In this document: piece by piece, positions 21,317 through 31,848 of the stretch
Layout of the letters: every line of letters starts with the position of its first letter
Position numbering within the stretch: the first letter of the stretch is position 1
From: Nothophaeocryptopus gaeumannii
Lineage: Eukaryota; Ascomycota; Dothideomycetes; Mycosphaerellales; Mycosphaerellaceae
Assembly: GCA_031771865.1 (NCBI GenBank)
Contig: JASISA010000042.1
Coordinates: 489,501 to 553,500, forward strand
Direction of reading: 5' to 3'
Length of the DNA: 64,000 bases
Notes under the pieces: model-generated
The model's input: the letters and a program-made list of their open reading frames with translations, nothing else
Told to the model about the DNA's origin: nothing
The model's database searches: none
Made by a program: the position numbers and the translations under genes

Positions 21317-22273
21317 TTCTAACGGCAGTAACGACGTGTAGGGGACGCGTATTAGGCTTGGTAGTAACCCTTGGCAATACCTCCGAGGTTGGTTTGGTCT
21401 TGTAGAGTGAGAAAAGACGCGTAGAACGATATATCACTAACTATTATTACAAGGTGGTGGAGGATTCGGAAAAAGCCGAGTGGGCGCGCCTACTTGCAAA
21501 GCACAGTAGCATCACCACACGCTTGGACAAAACCACTTCTTGCACGATCCAGAGCCGCTCAAACCATCTAGCTCCGAGATACGTCAGGAATAATCGTTCA
21601 TCTGCATCAGGCGGAAAAGGCAAGAGCACGTGTTGAAAATCTGGAACATCAGTCGCAGGCTCAATGCATGGACGTCTTAAGGAACGGCGTGTAATGGAAC
21701 TGCCCAATCGTTCTTTCTACAGTGCAATACGAGTTCGTACGAAGTGCTCGGTGTTGCCGTCGTCGGGCCCAAGCCAGATGAAGGTAGTGCGTGTTTGGGA
21801 GTACATTCGACCTATTATAGCCACCTAGTGGGTCTTCTCAATCAAGTCCTTCTGGTTTATGCAGATAGCGGCGATCCAGATTGGTCGGCTTGCATTATTC
21901 CTCGCAGTGCGCTCTCGGCGCTCGCTGGGACATCCACTTCGTTGCCATCGAGAATAATACGAGCTATGCCGGGGTTCTCGCCCCAGGTATAGGAAATCGT
22001 GTAATACTGCCTTCTGACAATAGAGTCCAGATCTGTTGCGATGACGTTGAATGAGAGCAGCTGACTCGACTTAGACGCAACTCGATCGCTAACTTCCAAC
22101 AGGCGGACCTCATTCTTCTTGTGATTGAGAGCATCGCATGAGAAGTCGTGTAATTGTATTCTCGTTGAGTCTGTCTTGTTGCCGTCGTTGCCAACGGGCG
22201 GTGAGTGGGCACGGCGCCTCAGTCTGTCTTTCCAGCTTGATAACCTTTTCGCCTTCTGCCGACCCAGCCTCAT

Positions 22274-22740
22274 AGTTGTCGAAAAGTCGGTAAAGTACTT
22301 ACGATTCCTAAGGACAGCCTCGTTTCCTCGGTATCTGGCATCTTATTGTAGTAAGGCTGAGCCTTAACGAGCGCGGTGGCTGAGAAGCCGGCGGTCGACT
22401 GTGAAGAGGATGTGCATACTTGTAACACCGCCGCCTTGAAGAATTCCAGGCCAGTCGAAAGCCCATTTGACTATCATCATGGATGATGTTTGTCAAGGAA
22501 ACCGCAGACCGTAGGCAATGGCAGCGTGGTAGAATGGAATCTTGTGTTGAGGGCGAGAAGTCAACGCGACGCGTCGAGCCTTCCCGTCGGCATCGGTCTC
22601 CGTCCTTTGAATGGATGACGTCGGCGAGGATGGATGGCGATAGTATGATTCCAAACAAACATATTTGAATAAGCCCTTCTCTTGATTCCTCGCCAGCCCG
22701 TCTATGAAGCTTCGCCACATCGACCTCGAATAGAATACTT
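22274..22740. other. intergenic region between HET pseudogene and msrB
   Basis: Holds the divergent upstream regions of the HET pseudogene and the MsrB gene. Open frames here are short and have no motif. Confidence 0.35.
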
Positions 22741-23413
22741 ATGCGCTTCTCGATACCCACCTTCGTCCGCACGCTCTACGCCTTCTCGAACAGCACTCTG
22801 CGAACCCCGCCAGGCCCATTTAACTCTCTCGCAAGACCAGTATCAGGACTCAGAGCTTCTATGCCCATCCCATTCATTGGAGCTCTTTTCTCGACCGCCG
22901 ACTCCCGCAAGATGTCTCACCCAGTTCAAAAGAGTGATGCTGAGTGGCAAGCGCAATTGAGCCCAGGTAAGTGCTGGAGATTGGGAACATATAGCTACGG
23001 CACTTAGCCATCAAGGTCTTCGGTTCCACTGACATACGTTATCTTCCACAGAGCAATTCAAGATTCTCCGCCAAAAAGGCACCGAAGCGCCATTCACCGG
23101 CAAGTACGACAAGCACCACCCTGACGCAGGCGCCTACACTTGCGCCGGCTGCGACGCGCCACTCTACAAAGCAAACCACAAATTCAAGTCCGGCTGCGGC
23201 TGGCCGGCGTTCTTCGATGCGGTGCCAGGAGCAGTGACGAGACATACCGACCGAACATTTGGAATGGAGAGGACAGAGATTGTATGCAGCAATTGTGGGG
23301 GGCATTTGGGACATGTTTTCAAGGGAGAAGGATATCCTACATCGACGGATGAGAGACATTGTGTCAACTCGGTGTCGATCAATTTCAATAAGGACGATCC
23401 AGTGAAGGAGTAG
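22741..23413 (+). CDS. msrB: peptide methionine (R)-S-oxide reductase MsrB
   Basis: Two exons, 22741-22966 and 23052-23413, joined across an 85-nt GTAAGT...CACAG intron, give 195 residues. MsrB reduces methionine-R-sulfoxide in proteins with thioredoxin. The zinc ligands are the CxxC pairs C106/C109 (YTCAGC) and C154/C157 (CSNCGG). GCGWPAF is at 123-129, and the catalytic Cys179 sits in ERHCVNSVSINF. The first 57 residues are Arg/Ser-rich, lack acidic residues before about residue 50 and look like a mitochondrial presequence. An in-frame Met at residue 58 (22912, MSHPVQ) would give a cytosolic form, so dual targeting by alternative starts is plausible. The gene looks intact. Confidence 0.92.
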
Positions 23414-23979
23414 AGGAATAGCACAGGATACGGGCATGACATCTATCGAACATGACGAATTGAGCGAATAGCGAGCATGACCGACGAGTCGCGTGCCATG
23501 TTTGGGGGGTAGTACTATTGTACCGTATGGTATAGTGGTGTTGTTGCCCAAATGCTCGGACCTGCTGAGATTGCTTGACCGCCCGTCCCTATCCGTGATC
23601 TGGTTGCGTGTAAGGGTTTGAATTAATTGCGGTATTGCGCCATTCGTATGTGTGACGAGTAGTGCCACTTGCACGACTCTTTGGTATTGGCATATATAGA
23701 GTCGGTTCCCGAGACTCGATCATGGCGTATCTTGAGCACCAAAGATGCGGTTCGCAGTACGTTCCGACTGCTCTGAAGGTTTCAGCACCATATCAACTCT
23801 GGATAGCAGCACGAACACCAGCATCAGCAGCAGTCTTCCCACCTCAGACTGCAGACTTTTCGGAGGTGAGTAATCGACCAGCAAAAGAAATGCTCAATGG
23901 AAGGTTCCCTGTGTAACACCATCTGCCTCCGACTTGACGCCATATGCCCCCTTACCCGACTTCCTGTTCTTCGTCATGA
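23414..23979. other. intergenic region between msrB and dug2
   Basis: No gene supported. It contains the 3' flank of msrB and the promoter of the Dug2-type gene; small frames in it lack motifs. Confidence 0.35.
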
Positions 23980-26940
23980 ATGATCGACGCCGAAGCTGCG
24001 ACCCTTCACATTCCTCCCGCCAAACGAACAGTAGTCGCCGAAGCTCTCCAGACTTCTGGACTTGTACTTTCCAGCTTTCTACATCTGCTTGTTCTTGAAC
24101 TTCATATGTCAATACCAAAAGCCGCGCCAGCAGCTCGCGGCCATGCGCTGACTCCCACATTCCACCATACAGGCAGCGAGACAGACGAACCGAACAATCC
24201 TTCCAGAACACTCTCGAGACAGCCCAGCCAGGATGTTGGCGATCTTTCCAATACGATACCCACTCTCACGCAGCGATTGCGGCATACGAGCTCCATTCTC
24301 GCCATAGTCATCTCCGACGAACACATATTTGCCGGCACACAAGCAGGGGAAATATTGATCTTCAGCCTAAGCACATATGAGCGGAAGGCAGTGCTCGACG
24401 GACATCGAGGGAGTGTCTTAGGTCTGTGTCTGTCACAAGACCAGACTCTCCTCTTCTCGAGCGCAGGAGATCGAATTGTGAATGTATGGGACACGCGGAC
24501 ACTGAAGCGGACATGCTGCCTATACTCCTCGTTTGACGTGGGAGACGTCTTCTGCGTCTCCTATTCTCCAACCTTGGAGACAGCCTACCTGGGAGCCCAG
24601 AACACAACCATACAGTGGAGTCGGATATCACAGCAAGGCATCAAAAGTTTGCCCTCTTCCTTTCGAAACGATGACAGATTCTTCGACTCGGCTGGCCCTG
24701 GCGGTGTCCGGACACCTCGACCAGCAGGCTCAGACTACATACCTCGCCATGCCAGAGGCGGCGACGTGATAGAGATCGGGAAAGAGAAAGTCAAGCATTT
24801 CGCGCACTATGGATACGTATACTGTATGCTTCTCGCGAAAGAAGGCGTGCCAGAGCGGAACGGAGTGGAGACACTGATAACTGGCGGAGGGGACGGAGTA
24901 ATCAAGCTCTGGAAGCTGGATGCGGAAGACGAAGGCGCGATCGAGGAGCTCTACTCGCTGGACGATGGGAGAGAAGAAGGTCACTCCATACTCTCGATCG
25001 CCATAGACGGCTCCTTCCTGTACTCCGGACGAAGCGGCGGTGAAGTCGATGTCTGGGACCTGGAGACTCGCCAGCTTCTGCGCAATCTTAAAGCACACAG
25101 AGACGATGTATTGACGATCAGCGTGGGAGGCAGCTTTTTGTTCAGCGCCGCCGTGACGGGATACGTGCGCAAATTTGATCGACAGTACCAGCTGAAGGCC
25201 CGGTGGAAGGCTCACAATGGCCGGATTCTTTCGTCAGCCTTCTCCTACAACAATCAGAGACCGATATATGTGACTGGCTCCAACGACAGCAGCCTTGCCG
25301 TTTGGGATGTTAGCGATTGTATAAGGATGAGCGTTCTACCGAGCAAGACCAGCAACGAGCAGCTACTGGAGTCGCTGAGGAGATTCGTGGCCTTCCGAAC
25401 AGTCTCGTCAGACCAACGACACAAGGCCGACTGCAGGAGAGGCGCATCCTACCTGCGATCTGTCTTCAAGAACTTCGGCGCCGCGACCGAAATGCTGCCT
25501 GCGGAGGATGGGTGCAATCCGGTCATCCTGGCCCGCTTCAAAGGAAATCCGAGCACAGCTCCGCATCGCAAGAAGATTCTCTTCTACGGACACTATGACG
25601 TTGTGGCCGCTAATAACGATAGCGGCAAATGGCTTGTAGATCCGTTCGCGATGGAGGGCATTGATGGTTACCTCTACGGGCGTGGAACGTCCGACAACAA
25701 GGGACCCATCATGGCGGCCATTTTCGCTTGTGCTGAGCTCACAAGTGAGCAAGCTCTTGGCTCGGAAATCGTCTTCCTGATCGAAGGCGAAGAAGAGCGT
25801 GGGTCAAAAGGGTTTGAAAAGGCCGTCAAGGCCGCGAAAGACAAGATCGGTGAAGTCGACTGGATTCTGCTGGCGAACAGCTACTGGCTGGATGATCGGA
25901 TACCTTGCCTCACGTATGGACTACGCGGTGTCATTCATGCCATGGTACAGATCGAGAGTAACCATCCCGATCTTCACTCGGGTGTGGATGGCAGTGCGCA
26001 ACTGGACGAGTCGTTGAAGGACTTGGTCTTACTGCTTGGCACCTTAACGGGCAAGAATGGTGATGTGAAGATCCCAGGATTCTATGACCCGGTACCTGAG
26101 ATCAGCGACCAGGAAGCTGAGCTGTATGCGGATATCACCAATGCGCTGGTGGCCCGCAACCCGGACTTAGGCGAGCCAGACGCTCTGGCCTACTCGCTTA
26201 TGCGAAGATGGCGAGAAGCATCTCTCACGATCCATCGCTTCCAGACATCCGGCCCTGACAACGCCACGATCATACCTCGAATGGCAAAAGCCGCGCTCTC
26301 GATGCGTCTTGTGCCCAACCAGGAAGCGTCAGAAGTCGCAAAGGCACTGACATCGTATCTCGAAGCTGAGTTTAAGAAGCTTGACTCGAACAACCAACTC
26401 ACCGTCACTATTGATCACAAAGCCGAGCCGTGGCTGGGAGATTGGACTAATGAGATCTTCAAGACACTGGAAGAAGCTATTATGGATGCATGGGGCCCCA
26501 TCGACACAACAACGACACGTCATCGACGACAGTCAGCAGGAGCACCTTTTAAAGTCCGCATATCTCCGACTACACATGGTCGACCTACTTCCAAGCCCTC
26601 TCCAACTACATCAACCACGCTCGCCAACGGCAGCACGACACCTCTGACACCTCTGACTCCTCTGAATCCCATGGCAGAGGTAGCGAACAAACTCGAGCAG
26701 ATCGCATCCCCACCGGAAGCGAAGGACAAGCAGCGTAGAAAGCCCTTGTACATTCGTGAAGGTGGCTCGATCCCAGCTATTCGATTTTTGGAGAAGGAGT
26801 TTGATGCTCCCGCGGCACATTTCCCCTGTGGTCAGGCAAGCGATTCAGCGCATCTGGATAATGAGAGACTGAGACTTTTGAATCTGTATAATGCGAAGAA
26901 GGTGTTTCGGAAGGTGTTTAGGGAGTTGCCTACGAAGTGA
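23980..26940 (+). CDS. DUG2: Dug2-type WD40-M20 peptidase of glutathione degradation
   Basis: A 986-residue single-exon frame. Residues ~95-450 carry WD40 repeats (VLDGHRGSVLGLCLS, DRIVNVWDT, DGVIKLWKL, GEVDVWDLE, NDSSLAVWDV). Residues ~465-986 are an M20 metallopeptidase: YGHYDVV (His538, Asp540), GRGTSDNKG (Asp572) and LIEGEEERGS (Glu604/Glu605) are metal-binding or catalytic. This fusion is diagnostic of Dug2, which with the amidotransferase Dug3 cleaves glutathione in the cytosol as part of the gamma-glutamyl-cycle-independent pathway. A low-complexity Thr/Pro insert (TTPLTPLTPLNP) interrupts the C-terminal peptidase part. A second in-frame Met at 24106 is an alternative start. The gene looks intact. 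Confidence 0.92.
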   Translation: MIDAEAATLHIPPAKRTVVAEALQTSGLVLSSFLHLLVLELHMSIPKAAPAARGHALTPTFHHTGSETDEPNNPSRTLSRQPSQDVGDLSNTIPTLTQRLRHTSSILAIVISDEHIFAGTQAGEILIFSLSTYERKAVLDGHRGSVLGLCLSQDQTLLFSSAGDRIVNVWDTRTLKRTCCLYSSFDVGDVFCVSYSPTLETAYLGAQNTTIQWSRISQQGIKSLPSSFRNDDRFFDSAGPGGVRTPRPAGSDYIPRHARGGDVIEIGKEKVKHFAHYGYVYCMLLAKEGVPERNGVETLITGGGDGVIKLWKLDAEDEGAIEELYSLDDGREEGHSILSIAIDGSFLYSGRSGGEVDVWDLETRQLLRNLKAHRDDVLTISVGGSFLFSAAVTGYVRKFDRQYQLKARWKAHNGRILSSAFSYNNQRPIYVTGSNDSSLAVWDVSDCIRMSVLPSKTSNEQLLESLRRFVAFRTVSSDQRHKADCRRGASYLRSVFKNFGAATEMLPAEDGCNPVILARFKGNPSTAPHRKKILFYGHYDVVAANNDSGKWLVDPFAMEGIDGYLYGRGTSDNKGPIMAAIFACAELTSEQALGSEIVFLIEGEEERGSKGFEKAVKAAKDKIGEVDWILLANSYWLDDRIPCLTYGLRGVIHAMVQIESNHPDLHSGVDGSAQLDESLKDLVLLLGTLTGKNGDVKIPGFYDPVPEISDQEAELYADITNALVARNPDLGEPDALAYSLMRRWREASLTIHRFQTSGPDNATIIPRMAKAALSMRLVPNQEASEVAKALTSYLEAEFKKLDSNNQLTVTIDHKAEPWLGDWTNEIFKTLEEAIMDAWGPIDTTTTRHRRQSAGAPFKVRISPTTHGRPTSKPSPTTSTTLANGSTTPLTPLTPLNPMAEVANKLEQIASPPEAKDKQRRKPLYIREGGSIPAIRFLEKEFDAPAAHFPCGQASDSAHLDNERLRLLNLYNAKKVFRKVFRELPTK

Positions 26941-27529
26941 GACAAGCATGTCTTGATAGAATGATCTGGACGAAGGTGCTCAAAAGGCGTTGAAGGATAT
27001 CGGGCAGGCATGTATCAATAATGTGTGAGACTATGGGAGTTCTACGTTGAAAGGCAAATAAGTTTGCTTTGTCGAGAAGAGACATAGAGCAAGCCGGCAG
27101 GCAGTATCTGCAGAGGTTGGGATCATAAAAGCTGTGCCATAGACTGAGCAACTAAAGCAGATCATACCAACAGCCTCCTTCCAGGCCACTTGTAGAGAGA
27201 ACACTTACGATGTCTTTAGCATACGAAAGCGAGAAATCATACTACTAGAAATATCTCACAAACAACGCTGGCGGTCGAAGCGGCAGGAATGAAGAAACTC
27301 GCACAACTCCTCTCTCCTCACTAGCCGTCAAGCATGCTGTCGACGGCGAACTAGAAGGCATCATCTCTGACGACAGCCCAATCTCTAACAGCTTTGAATC
27401 CTCATCCAACAGCGACAGCACGAACAGCATTACGGACCGAACTGGCCTCTTCGACTTTTAAAAAAGCAAATCTACACCACCTACATCCTGTGGCAGGCCA
27501 ACTGGCAACAAAATAATCCTCCCTTAGTA
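26941..27529. other. intergenic region after dug2
   Basis: No gene recognised. Readable but stop-interrupted stretches just before 27530 may be the eroded N-terminal part of the P-loop pseudogene. Confidence 0.35.
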
Positions 27530-28175
27530 TGGTTTGCTGGGCTTCAACATCGGTAATGATAAAGCTGACGGTGTTGGCAAGAAAGAACCTATCTTCATGA
27601 ACGTCAACGCACCTAACAGCAGCTTCATCTGCGGCTCTCAAGGCTCTAGCAAAAGCTACACTCTCTCCGCCATGCTTGAGAATTGTCTCCTCTCTGGCGT
27701 CGACATGGGGAAGCTCAGCAGTCCTGTGGCTGGAGTCGTCTTCCACTATAACGTAGACTCTTCGAACAGCGTAGCTGAAGTCGCACATCTCCACTCTCGA
27801 GGAATACCTGTTGAGGTGCTAGTTAGTGAGAGTAACGAACGCGCCCTTCGAGCAGCGTACAACAAGATTGTGGAGAGATATGGGAACCTCACAGTCCGTC
27901 CGCTGTTGCTGAGGAGTAAGGATCTAAGTACTGAGAGGATGAACAAACTCATGGCACTTGCTGAGAAAGAGGGTCCTATGCCGTTGTATATGGAAGTCGT
28001 GCAGCGGATCTTGCGAGAGATGCTATCCAGGGGACGACGGATGGGTTTGATTATGCGCAGTTCAGGAGGCTTCTTGCGGCAGAGAATCTGACGAAAGATC
28101 AGACGAACCCGATGAATCTTCAACTGGGACTGTTGGAGAGTTTTATGCATCCAGACGACCTCCCTCAAAACCAAC
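27530..28175 (+). pseudogene. P-loop ATP-binding protein, frameshifted
   Basis: The frame from about 27534 reads PIFMNVNAPNSSFICGSQGS, where GSQGSSKS is a Walker A P-loop, followed by AMLENCLLSG and VVFHYNVDSSNS, a pattern common in uncharacterised fungal ATP-binding proteins. After RILRE the correct continuation (DAIQGTTDGFDYAQFRRLLA, then LGLLESFMHP) lies in another frame; an extra GA at about 28017-28021 explains the shift. No convincing start codon is seen and the 5' end carries stops, so this is a decaying gene. The function of the family is not known to me. Confidence 0.65.
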
Positions 28176-28361
28176 GCGTCGTACTGCTGGTCGGAGCGAA
28201 GCCAATCCCGAGAGTCGATAAAGGACGTGCACGATCTTCCTTTAGCTTTTCTTAGTCCGCTAGTATAGTCACTATTCCACGACCGCTTCTCTAAACATCC
28301 TACCTGAGGTACTAAGCCGTAGTAGTGTAAGATCGTATACAACCTCCACGACTACGAAGAA

Positions 28362-28740
28362 GGCGGTATGCCTCTTCGTCGAAAGATTGGGCTAATCTTT
28401 CTATTCTCTCTAGGAGCTTTTGTTGTAGCCACAGGTATTGTTCGAATCTACTACGTCTTCAGGGTAACAAGCACTCAAGACGTCACTTATAAGAACTCAT
28501 ATACATCTCTCACGAATGGCTTCGGACTAACCGTCTCATAGGGAACGATGTGGGTACTGTGATCTGGACGGTTGTCGAAAACAGCTTAGCCGTCGTATGT
28601 GCTTGCGTGCCACCAAGTATACCGCTCTGCACAGCTCTCTCGAAACGAATGGGACTGCGACTGGGTTCGAAAGACAACGAAGCACCTCGCCGAAGGTATG
28701 CATTTGGTAGTCAGCATCGCTAGAAAACGGAGAAGAAGCG
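28362..28740 (+). pseudogene. fungal rhodopsin-domain membrane protein relic
   Basis: Pieces of a 7-TM fungal rhodopsin-domain (PTH11/SAT20-like) protein are readable: MPLRRKIGLIFLFSLGAFVV, TGIVRIYYVFRVT, and in another frame GTVIWTVVENSLAVVCACVP then SIPLCTAL. These match the usual order KIG-x-GLG-x-GIVR and W-x-x-VE-x-x-x-x-CACLP. Frame changes and stops (for example TAG near 28538) show it is a pseudogene. It lies between the P-loop pseudogene and the left end of the 6.1-kb element. Confidence 0.6.
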
Positions 28741-29475
28741 ACTACTGGACTCCACCGAGGAGATGTTCAGAGACTTTGTCGCCCTTCGCAGCGCGTCTTA
28801 CACAATAGATCAAACGCACCCAGGTCTTGAAGTTGGAAAGCCCGAGACTACGTATACAGCATCTGAGCGCTTTTCTAGGACAACAAGTCGGAATGAATCT
28901 GAGCGGCCGCCTTCGAACTACAATGGAAAGCTGTCGTCTAAGCGAGATTAGTCGTCTTAGCAGTAATGCAGAAACAATTCCACAACCAACTATTTCCAGC
29001 CTTAACGAATGCTTTGCGCAGACTAGGCGCTAAAAGAACGGTAGTGGTAAGTTTTCCTGCTACTTGGTAGCTCGTACCCTGAGATCCATTCATCTGCTTT
29101 AGTCGTACGGCAGAGCCCTGTTCATGACTAAGGGTCATATCAACTTCATAGTGTCACGTTACTTTGACCTCAAATCTACCAACCTCAGTTACACTAATAT
29201 GGCCCTTTCTCATCTATACAGGCGTCGCTATCGCCTAAAACACTCGCAGCACACTCGCAGACGGCCTGCGCGGCTTGCTGTTGTTATGAAGCAGTCATAG
29301 CTGGACAATAGCAGGCTGCGTAGGCCGTATTGCTATTTTGAACTGATGCTATTGTAAGTACTACTATTGTCCTTTTCACTCGCAGCACTCGTATATCTAC
29401 TCTTTCTTTTCCTTTGCTTACTATCTTAGCTACATCAACATTCTCCCGTCAAACTACAAGAATACTACTGCCGCG

Positions 29476-30157
29476 ATGTCTTAATTCCGCCAACCAACCA
29501 CTACTACCACCACCGACTTCTGGCATGTCGAAGACTATCAATGGAACGAGTGGGTAGCCAGCAGCGAGTCTACCAATAGCAAGGAGCGCAAGTCAGCTTT
29601 GAACAATTTGCGGAAGTTTGATACGGCTGGCCGTATCATGGAGACTAATGAAGGTGAGTTAATTGACTCGTAGCTATTTGAATCTACTCGCAGACACACT
29701 CGTAGGCAAAGCCGCTCTATCCCCTTGCCCGTGGTGCGAGTGCAAGAAGAATCCGCAGCCCTGTATGGTGTTCAAAGACCGTGGAGATCTTGCGTGTGCC
29801 TATTGCAAGCGGCATGGAAAGTCTGGCTGCCTTGCCAATGAAGCCAAGGCTGAAGATGAAGACGAAGATGAAGATGAAGATGAGGAGATGGAGGATGTCG
29901 ACGAAGGTGGTGTGCTTGTCGAGCCTGCGAGTGCTGTGAGTGCTGCGAGTGGAGAGACTGCTGGTCTGCGTGCTGAGAACGAGAGCCTAAAGACTAAGGT
30001 TACTGATTTGGAGGCTCGTTTGGTTGCCATTGAGGCTAAAGTGTCTAGTCTTGACACTGAGATGGAGGCTGCTCGTCGTGCTGGCTTTGTGGGCTTTCGT
30101 CTCGGCGCCTTTGAGAGTAGCTTGGTAGACAAGACTACCGGCAAACCTTGGTACTAG
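29476..30157 (+). pseudogene. element gene: Cys-rich / acidic / coiled-coil protein
   Basis: Exons 29476-29653 and 29694-30157, with a 40-nt intron ending ACTCGCAG, give a 214-codon frame that is open except for TAA at codon 3 (ATG-TCT-TAA). Features in order: DFWHVEDYQWNEWVASSES, a cysteine cluster (CPWCECKKNPQPC ... CAYCKRHGKSGC) likely to bind zinc, a Glu/Asp run near residue 125, and a leucine-heptad coiled coil (LRAENESLKTKVTDLEARL). The CAA-to-TAA change at codon 3 is the kind RIP makes. A DNA-binding partner of the integrase is plausible from its position just inside the left inverted repeat, but no family is recognised. Confidence 0.55.
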
Positions 30158-30180
30158 ATAGCAGTGTCAAAATACGAGTG

Positions 30181-30249
30181 CTGCGAGTGCCTGAACCTGA
30201 ACTCTGCGAGTGCCTGAACCTGAACTCTGCGAGTGCCTGAACCTGAACT
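30181..30249. repeat. three tandem 23-bp units containing the nonamer
   Basis: CTGCGAGTGCCTGAACCTGA-ACT is repeated three times without change directly behind the stop of the upstream gene. Each unit starts with CTGCGAGTG, the complement of the CACTCGCAG word dispersed through the whole element. Confidence 0.9.
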
Positions 30250-30371
30250 CCATTCCTACATACGAGATATATCTACCAACTAAAGAAATTAATTACCCTT
30301 CATCGACCTTGTCTTCCCGCGTTGACGGCTCCACAACCAGCTTCTTCCTTGACTTCTTGATATGCGTCTGG

Positions 30372-30470
30372 GCTGGTTCAGCAAGTGTTGGAGGTGCTGG
30401 ATCAGCTACAGTTGTTGGAGGTGCTGGTTCAGCTACAGTTGTTGGAGGTGTTGGTTCAGCAACAGGCACT
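30372..30470. repeat. 27-bp tandem units encoding a proline-rich repeat
   Basis: About three and a half imperfect 27-bp units (GGTTCAGCTACAGTTGTTGG plus AGGTGCT) that, on the minus strand, encode VAEPAPPTT-like units in the tail of the element accessory gene. Confidence 0.85.
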
Positions 30471-30479
30471 GATTCTACC

Positions 30480-31848
30480 CAGGGGTCTTGTTGGTCCGGT
30501 ATAGATGGTAGAACCTGGTTATTGGTAACCAATAGTATAGTCAGTAGGGCAATCACATGCTTACCGGTCAATATGGTAGCTGGTGAGTAAATGCTACCGG
30601 TAACCATGGTTACCAACTTCCTATCTCGGTATCCATTGCGCAGCCAGTCGGCATACTCGCCGGCGCCAAGGGCGGTACGCGTATGGGAAAATCGACGCGT
30701 TTTCGCCGTGAATGTATCCAATCTTCCCATCTCTTTACCAATATCTCATACTGTCGTATCTCGCCATGCCCAGCGTGTTGTCGTGGCTAGGTGTTGGTAG
30801 CTCTGAAGCTACTATCGTCTTATGCGAACAGAACCCCAATTACTGCGCCTCTTCTCATCCGGATACCTTCGAGCTTAGAAAGACCGAGTATGCGCGCCTC
30901 AGAAGCATCAACAAGGTGTTGGTGAGGATCGAAAGACATGGAGTCCAGCCTGGCAGTTTGGCGAAGCGCTGCTGCGTTCGGATAACGTGCGGGTATACTA
31001 CTGCTATCTCTGCGAAAAAGAAGGCCGGCATCAGCAGTTGAACGTCTTGAATGGAACTCGAGGCGCTCTACATCACCTGTCTCAACACCACAGCATTAAT
31101 AGCAAGGGCGAGAAAGTCGAAGTCCAGCGGGCAGTCAGCAAACGATCGAAAGCTCCATAATATCATCCGCTATATTCGGTCGTCGCCACAGAGGTTGGAG
31201 GCGTTTGCTGCAATCAAGATGGGTGGAAAATGGTCGAAATACAATGTGCTTAAGGTAAGTAAGTTCAGAAGCTCGAAAGTTGAGGATCGTGCACTCGCGC
31301 TCAGCGGACTCCGGTCCACTGTGTCCAGAGTGTTTGGTTGGCTAACCCGCACGCGTTAAACACGGCGCTGGCGGCGACTAAGCCAAATCAAGTGTCGCTC
31401 TTTCGATGACGATTTCTATACCGCAAGGCACCTCCGAGCTTCACATGCTAATTCTACAACTTCAGCTTGTTCTCAACAACGCCACGCGCTGGAACTCCTT
31501 CTTTACATGATTCAACGAGCCAAGGACGTCGAGAAGCGTGTATGTGTCTACGAGACTGGTGGGGACCCCGCAGCCTAAACACAAGGATAAAGAGGGCATA
31601 CTGCTGGCTGCGTTTGACGAGGAAGATAAGATAGTTGAGGACTTCAAGACGGCTGAGGACCTGCTGATAAATGAGGATATTGCTGATGTCGTGAACAACA
31701 ACCAGGGCGACGACGAGGTCGAATAGATGGCTATATTCACCTACAATAAGTCGGTAACCAACGGTATAGATGGTATGATCACATGCTAAACTTGGTCAGT
31801 ATGGTAGGAGGCCTTATTACCATACCTACCGGACCAACAAGACCCCTG
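30480..31848 (+). mobile_element. hAT transposon relic nested in the 6.1-kb element
   Basis: Terminal inverted repeats begin CAGGGGTCTTGTTGGTCCGG and end with the complement, ...GACCCCTG. The flanks are a perfect 8-bp duplication ATTCTACC (30472-30479 and 31849-31856). CAGGG tips and 8-bp duplications are classic hAT features. The plus strand keeps a BED-type zinc finger (YYCYLCEKEGRH, then ALHHLSQHHSI, about 30994-31108) and the C-terminal hAT signature LVLNNATRWNSFF (about 31470-31506), but the catalytic middle is missing. It is an internally deleted, inactive copy. Confidence 0.88.

Larger units (their letters stand above)
18273..21499. mobile_element. Tc1-type DNA transposon 1 with accessory gene
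   Basis: Bounded by 20-bp perfect inverted repeats TTGCAAGTAGGCGCGCCCAC at 18273-18292 and 21480-21499. Inside are a DD34E transposase (plus strand) and a 489-codon accessory gene (minus strand), pointing towards each other across about 430 bp without features. The true ends may be the TA dinucleotides within the repeat (TA-GGCGCGCC), which gives the TA duplication expected for Tc1/mariner; then TTGCAAG belongs to a palindromic target. The element interrupts a HET gene. Confidence 0.8.
17152..22273 (-). pseudogene. HET domain gene split by a transposon
   Basis: The 5' part lies at 21500-22273, starting with the ATG at 22271-22273. It carries YYTISYTWGENPG, IWIAAICINQKDLIEKTH and then RWFERLWIVQEVVLSKRVVM, the ordered HET-domain motifs. 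The 3' part lies at 17152-18272 (RHNMWRSRNSM, PLDRVYALLGM, DYKEDI and a final exon GEHVKQLQDEG after a 63-nt intron at 17224-17286). Between them sits the Tc1-type element at 18273-21499. The gene was also damaged independently: a frameshift separates SALRGIMQAD from PIWIAAICINQ, and TAG at 21825-21827 replaces a likely CAG. HET genes control vegetative incompatibility; this allele cannot make a full product. Confidence 0.85.

Noticed and set aside
23039..23674. 211-codon minus-strand frame
   Set aside because: Covers exon 2 of msrB in antisense; no motif of its own.
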